The notes under the pieces: generated by a model | Told to the model about the DNA's origin: nothing | Database searches by the model: none | Seen by the model: the letters and a program-made list of their open reading frames with translations, nothing else | NCBI GenBank assembly: GCA_963774935.1 | Contig: CAVZGO010000001.1 | Span: 186,001-250,000 of the forward strand | DNA from: CAVZGO01 sp963774935 | GTDB lineage: Bacteria; Chloroflexota; Anaerolineae; Anaerolineales; UBA4823 | Direction: 5' to 3' | DNA length: 64,000 nt | In this document: positions 61,806 through 64,000 of the stretch, in pieces | How positions within the stretch are numbered: the first letter of the stretch is position 1 | How the letters are laid out: each line of letters starts with the position of its first letter | Program-made: the position numbers and the translations under genes

Positions 61806-63080
61806 ATGAAAGCAAAAACGTGGATCGGCATTTTTGCCGTGTTGATGGTTGTAATCTTGATGACAGGCGCATTCTCTGGCGGGTTCATCGCCGGTCGATA
61901 CATGGCACCAGAGACTGCCAGTTACCAGCCTGTGAATGAATCATCTGAACAAACTAATGAGACGGAGCAGCCTGAAACAAAAGAGCAGGTTACCGAGCAA
62001 GCTACTGAGCCAGTCGATATCGACGAGCTCTTCAAACCATTCTGGCAAGCCTGGGACGTGGTGCACGATCGATTTGTCGACCAGCCTGTCGATGATGTTG
62101 TCCTGATGCGAGGCGCGATTTCGGGCATGTTAGATGCCCTGGGTGATGAGCATACTTCGTATCTGGATCCTGAGATGGCAAAGCAGTTTTCGCAGGAATT
62201 AAATGGCGAAGAGTACGAAGGCATTGGCGCATGGGTGGATATCTCTGGCGACTACCTGGAGATCATCAGCCCAATGCCAGGCTCACCTGCAGAAAAAGCA
62301 GGTCTGAAATCTGGGGATAAGGTAATTGCCATTAATGGTGAAGATATGACCGGTGTGGATGGTGAAATGGCACGCCAGCGCATCCTTGGCAAGGCCGGTA
62401 CAACTGTTACTCTGACCATCCAGCGCAAGGGCCAGGAAGAACCGATGGATGTGGTCGTGGAACGCGCCGCAATTATCGTTCCTACCATCAACGCCAAAAT
62501 GCTAGAGAATGATATCGCCTACGTCCAGTTATATACTTTCGGTGATACAACGGCAGAAGATCTACATAATGCTCTCAAGGACCTCATGGAGCAAAACCCA
62601 AAAGGTTTGATACTTGATCTGCGCAACAACGGCGGTGGCTATTTACAAACCGCAATCCAGGTTGCTTCCGAATTTATTGGTGACGGCGTGATTATGTATG
62701 AGGAGTATGGCGATGGCAGCCGGGATACCTACAAAGCCCGTCCTGGCGGGTTGGCGACGGATATACCGATGGTTGTACTCATTAACGAGGGCAGCGCTTC
62801 TGCTTCAGAAATTGTCGCTGGAGCCATTCAAGATCGTCAACGCGGCTCCCTGGCCGGCGTGACCTCATTTGGCAAGGGCTCAGTACAAACGGTGGAGCAG
62901 CTTGTGAACGATCAAGGTCAGGTGCGGGTGACAATTGCGCGCTGGCTTACCCCCGGCGAGCGTCAAATTCATAAGCTTGGTCTGACCCCTGATTATGTCG
63001 TGGAAATTACCGATGCAGATCGGGAAGCAGATTTAGATCCTCAACTTCAGAAAGCCATCGAATTGCTGATGGGAGGATAA
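61806..63080 (+). CDS. S41-family C-terminal processing peptidase
   Basis: 424 aa. A signal or anchor helix (residues about 7-30) is followed by an acidic Glu/Gln/Thr linker. A PDZ domain comes next (SPMPGSPAEKAGLKSGDKVIAINGEDM). In the protease core the nucleophile Ser is in NEGSASASEIVAGAIQD and the general-base Lys in SFGKGSVQTVEQL. GLILDLRNNGGGYLQTA is typical of CtpA/Tsp. It is an extracytoplasmic protease that trims or degrades substrates from the C-terminus. It may be co-transcribed with the YugP gene 4 bp downstream. Confidence 0.94.
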   Translation: MKAKTWIGIFAVLMVVILMTGAFSGGFIAGRYMAPETASYQPVNESSEQTNETEQPETKEQVTEQATEPVDIDELFKPFWQAWDVVHDRFVDQPVDDVVLMRGAISGMLDALGDEHTSYLDPEMAKQFSQELNGEEYEGIGAWVDISGDYLEIISPMPGSPAEKAGLKSGDKVIAINGEDMTGVDGEMARQRILGKAGTTVTLTIQRKGQEEPMDVVVERAAIIVPTINAKMLENDIAYVQLYTFGDTTAEDLHNALKDLMEQNPKGLILDLRNNGGGYLQTAIQVASEFIGDGVIMYEEYGDGSRDTYKARPGGLATDIPMVVLINEGSASASEIVAGAIQDRQRGSLAGVTSFGKGSVQTVEQLVNDQGQVRVTIARWLTPGERQIHKLGLTPDYVVEITDADREADLDPQLQKAIELLMGG

Positions 63081-63084
63081 TGGA

Positions 63085-63786
63085 ATGAACGGATTATACA
63101 TGTTCAACCAGAGCTACATGTGCTTTATGCTGCCAGCATTTTTGCTGACATTGATTGCACAAATTTATGTCTCTACTGCTTACAACCGCTGGAGTAAAGT
63201 TGGTGTGCGCACTGGTATGACCGGTGCTCAAGCTGCCAATCGCCTGATCCAGACCGGCGGGCTATTCGACGTGCGCGTCGAAGGGATTGCCGGTAAGCTC
63301 AGCGACCATTATGACCCACGGGATAAGGTGCTACGCCTCTCTAAAGGCGTCTATCAGGGCAGCTCTGTAGCTGCGCTGGCCATTGCAGCTCATGAATTAG
63401 GGCATGCACTTCAGGATCATGAAGGGTACACCCCTATGAAATTACGCGCCGCTCTGGTACCTGCGGTTAATATTGGCTCGTGGCTGGGGTGGATTTTCAT
63501 CATGATCGGGTTGGTATTGAACTACACAAACCTGGCATGGTTAGGCGTGGCAGTCTTTTCTTTAGGCGCGATATTTGCCCTGGCTACCTTGCCCGTTGAA
63601 CTGAATGCTTCAGGACGTGCCAAGCGTTTACTGGCAGATTCGGGTTTGATCTCCGGCGAAGAAGAAATTCGCGGGGTCAACAATGTGCTCAACGCCGCAG
63701 CCTTAACCTACGTGGCAGCCCTTTTCACTGCCATCATGCAGGTATTGTATTTTGTTTCTATGATCGGCGGTCGCAGCAGGGACTGA
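63085..63786 (+). CDS. Zinc metallopeptidase, YugP family
   Basis: 233 aa. The zinc-binding AAHELGHALQDHEG (HEXXH) lies in the middle, with membrane helices at both ends (about residues 12-30, 125-150, 155-175 and 210-228). GMTGAQAANRLIQTGGLFDV and LSDHYDPRDKVLRLS are family-specific. The active site is predicted at the membrane; substrates are not known. It lies 4 bp after the S41 peptidase gene, giving a two-protease unit. Confidence 0.92.
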   Translation: MNGLYMFNQSYMCFMLPAFLLTLIAQIYVSTAYNRWSKVGVRTGMTGAQAANRLIQTGGLFDVRVEGIAGKLSDHYDPRDKVLRLSKGVYQGSSVAALAIAAHELGHALQDHEGYTPMKLRAALVPAVNIGSWLGWIFIMIGLVLNYTNLAWLGVAVFSLGAIFALATLPVELNASGRAKRLLADSGLISGEEEIRGVNNVLNAAALTYVAALFTAIMQVLYFVSMIGGRSRD

Positions 63787-63847
63787 GTATATAAAGTGTA
63801 GGCGTGCAATAGGGCTTCAACTCATGTTCAATGAGATTTATCAGGAG

Positions 63848-63879
63848 TTTACAGCACTCATCAAGAAATCAGGTATAAT
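63848..63879 (+). promoter_or_regulatory. Promoter upstream of the T-box-like leader
   Basis: TATAAT at 63874-63879 is a perfect -10. A plausible -35, TTTACA (63848-63853), lies 20 bp away, which is long. The predicted transcript starts near 63886. Confidence 0.5.
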
Positions 63880-63884
63880 TACGA

Positions 63885-64000
63885 CATAAACAAAAGCAAT
63901 GACCGGGACGAGTAATTGGACCGGCACGCTGACAGGGATTGGCAGCCTTAGACTGAAAGCCGCCATCAGGTGCACCCAAAGAAAACCACCCGCGAGCATA
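63885..64000 (+). promoter_or_regulatory. Probable T-box leader, cut by the window end
   Basis: The segment starting GACCGGGACGAGTA (63901) has the look of a T-box stem I: a GACGAGTA-type start, CAGGGATTGGCAGCC, then GACTGAAAGCCGCC, which resembles the conserved TGAAAGC region. It follows a -10 box and would lead into a gene beyond the edge, usually an aminoacyl-tRNA synthetase or an amino-acid gene. The antiterminator T-box (TGGNACCGCG) would lie outside the window, so this is not confirmed. Confidence 0.55.

Overview
The window looks like bacterial chromosome from the phylum Chloroflexota, most likely class Anaerolineae. This is inferred from protein content, not from a database search: a pyruvate:ferredoxin oxidoreductase next to a dihydroorotate-dehydrogenase-like protein, an amylosucrase/trehalose-synthase sugar locus, lipoproteins with long Thr/Pro/Ser linkers, and a run of membrane proteins around a MutL-type (glutamate mutase) ATPase that I associate with this group. 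The 23S and 5S rRNA genes at the left edge are ordinary bacterial rRNA.

Layout. 1-2.07 kb: 3' part of 23S rRNA, 5S rRNA and a terminator. 2.1-4.5 kb (minus): glycosyltransferase, plsY and a decayed gene. 4.5-7.4 kb (plus): an rpsU-infA unit behind a perfect consensus promoter and an attenuator-like hairpin, then a large GT-C-like membrane protein. 7.5-12.1 kb (minus): DHOD-like protein and nifJ. 12.3-20.6 kb (plus): an eight-gene operon of unknown function (membrane proteins, an actin-fold ATPase of the MutL family, a beta-barrel-like protein, and a cyclic-nucleotide-binding/PH-like membrane protein). 20.7-22.5 kb: def and recF. 22.6-26.4 kb (minus): a flavin split-barrel protein, rsmG, a DUF4349-type lipoprotein, a phosphoesterase and a Trm9-like methyltransferase, the last divergent from an Elp3 gene (26.4-28.0 kb). 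28.1-39.9 kb (plus): alpha-glucoside/sucrose locus with a LacI-type operator, a tandemly duplicated and fused solute-binding protein, two permeases, trehalose synthase, LacI regulator, ROK sugar kinase and amylosucrase. 40-46 kb: Gfo/Idh oxidoreductase, long-form formate-THF ligase, acyltransferase, small proteins and gpsA. 46.3-53.8 kb: secreted proteins and lipoproteins including a subtilase broken by many frameshifts. 53.9-58.8 kb: two TrkA-type proteins, a flippase-like membrane protein, tilS and a sirtuin. 58.9-63.8 kb: DNA mismatch repair mutL, HAD phosphatase, S41 and YugP peptidases. The window ends in what looks like the start of a T-box leader.

How genes work together. In the sugar locus the binding protein and permeases import an alpha-glucoside; amylosucrase splits sucrose into glucan and fructose, the ROK kinase phosphorylates the fructose, and TreS interconverts maltose and trehalose. 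No transporter ATPase is encoded here. The Elp3 and Trm9-like genes together could make an mcm5U-type wobble base.

A recurring feature is single-base frameshifts in genes expected to be intact (nifJ, recF, mutL, lacI, an operon membrane protein, several secreted proteins). Most are single extra bases, often in short homopolymers, which suggests sequencing or assembly error for many of them. The subtilase block at 49.5-50.6 kb and the second solute-binding copy could instead be genuine decay. I saw no CRISPR array, insertion sequence, transposase, phage gene or tRNA in the window.
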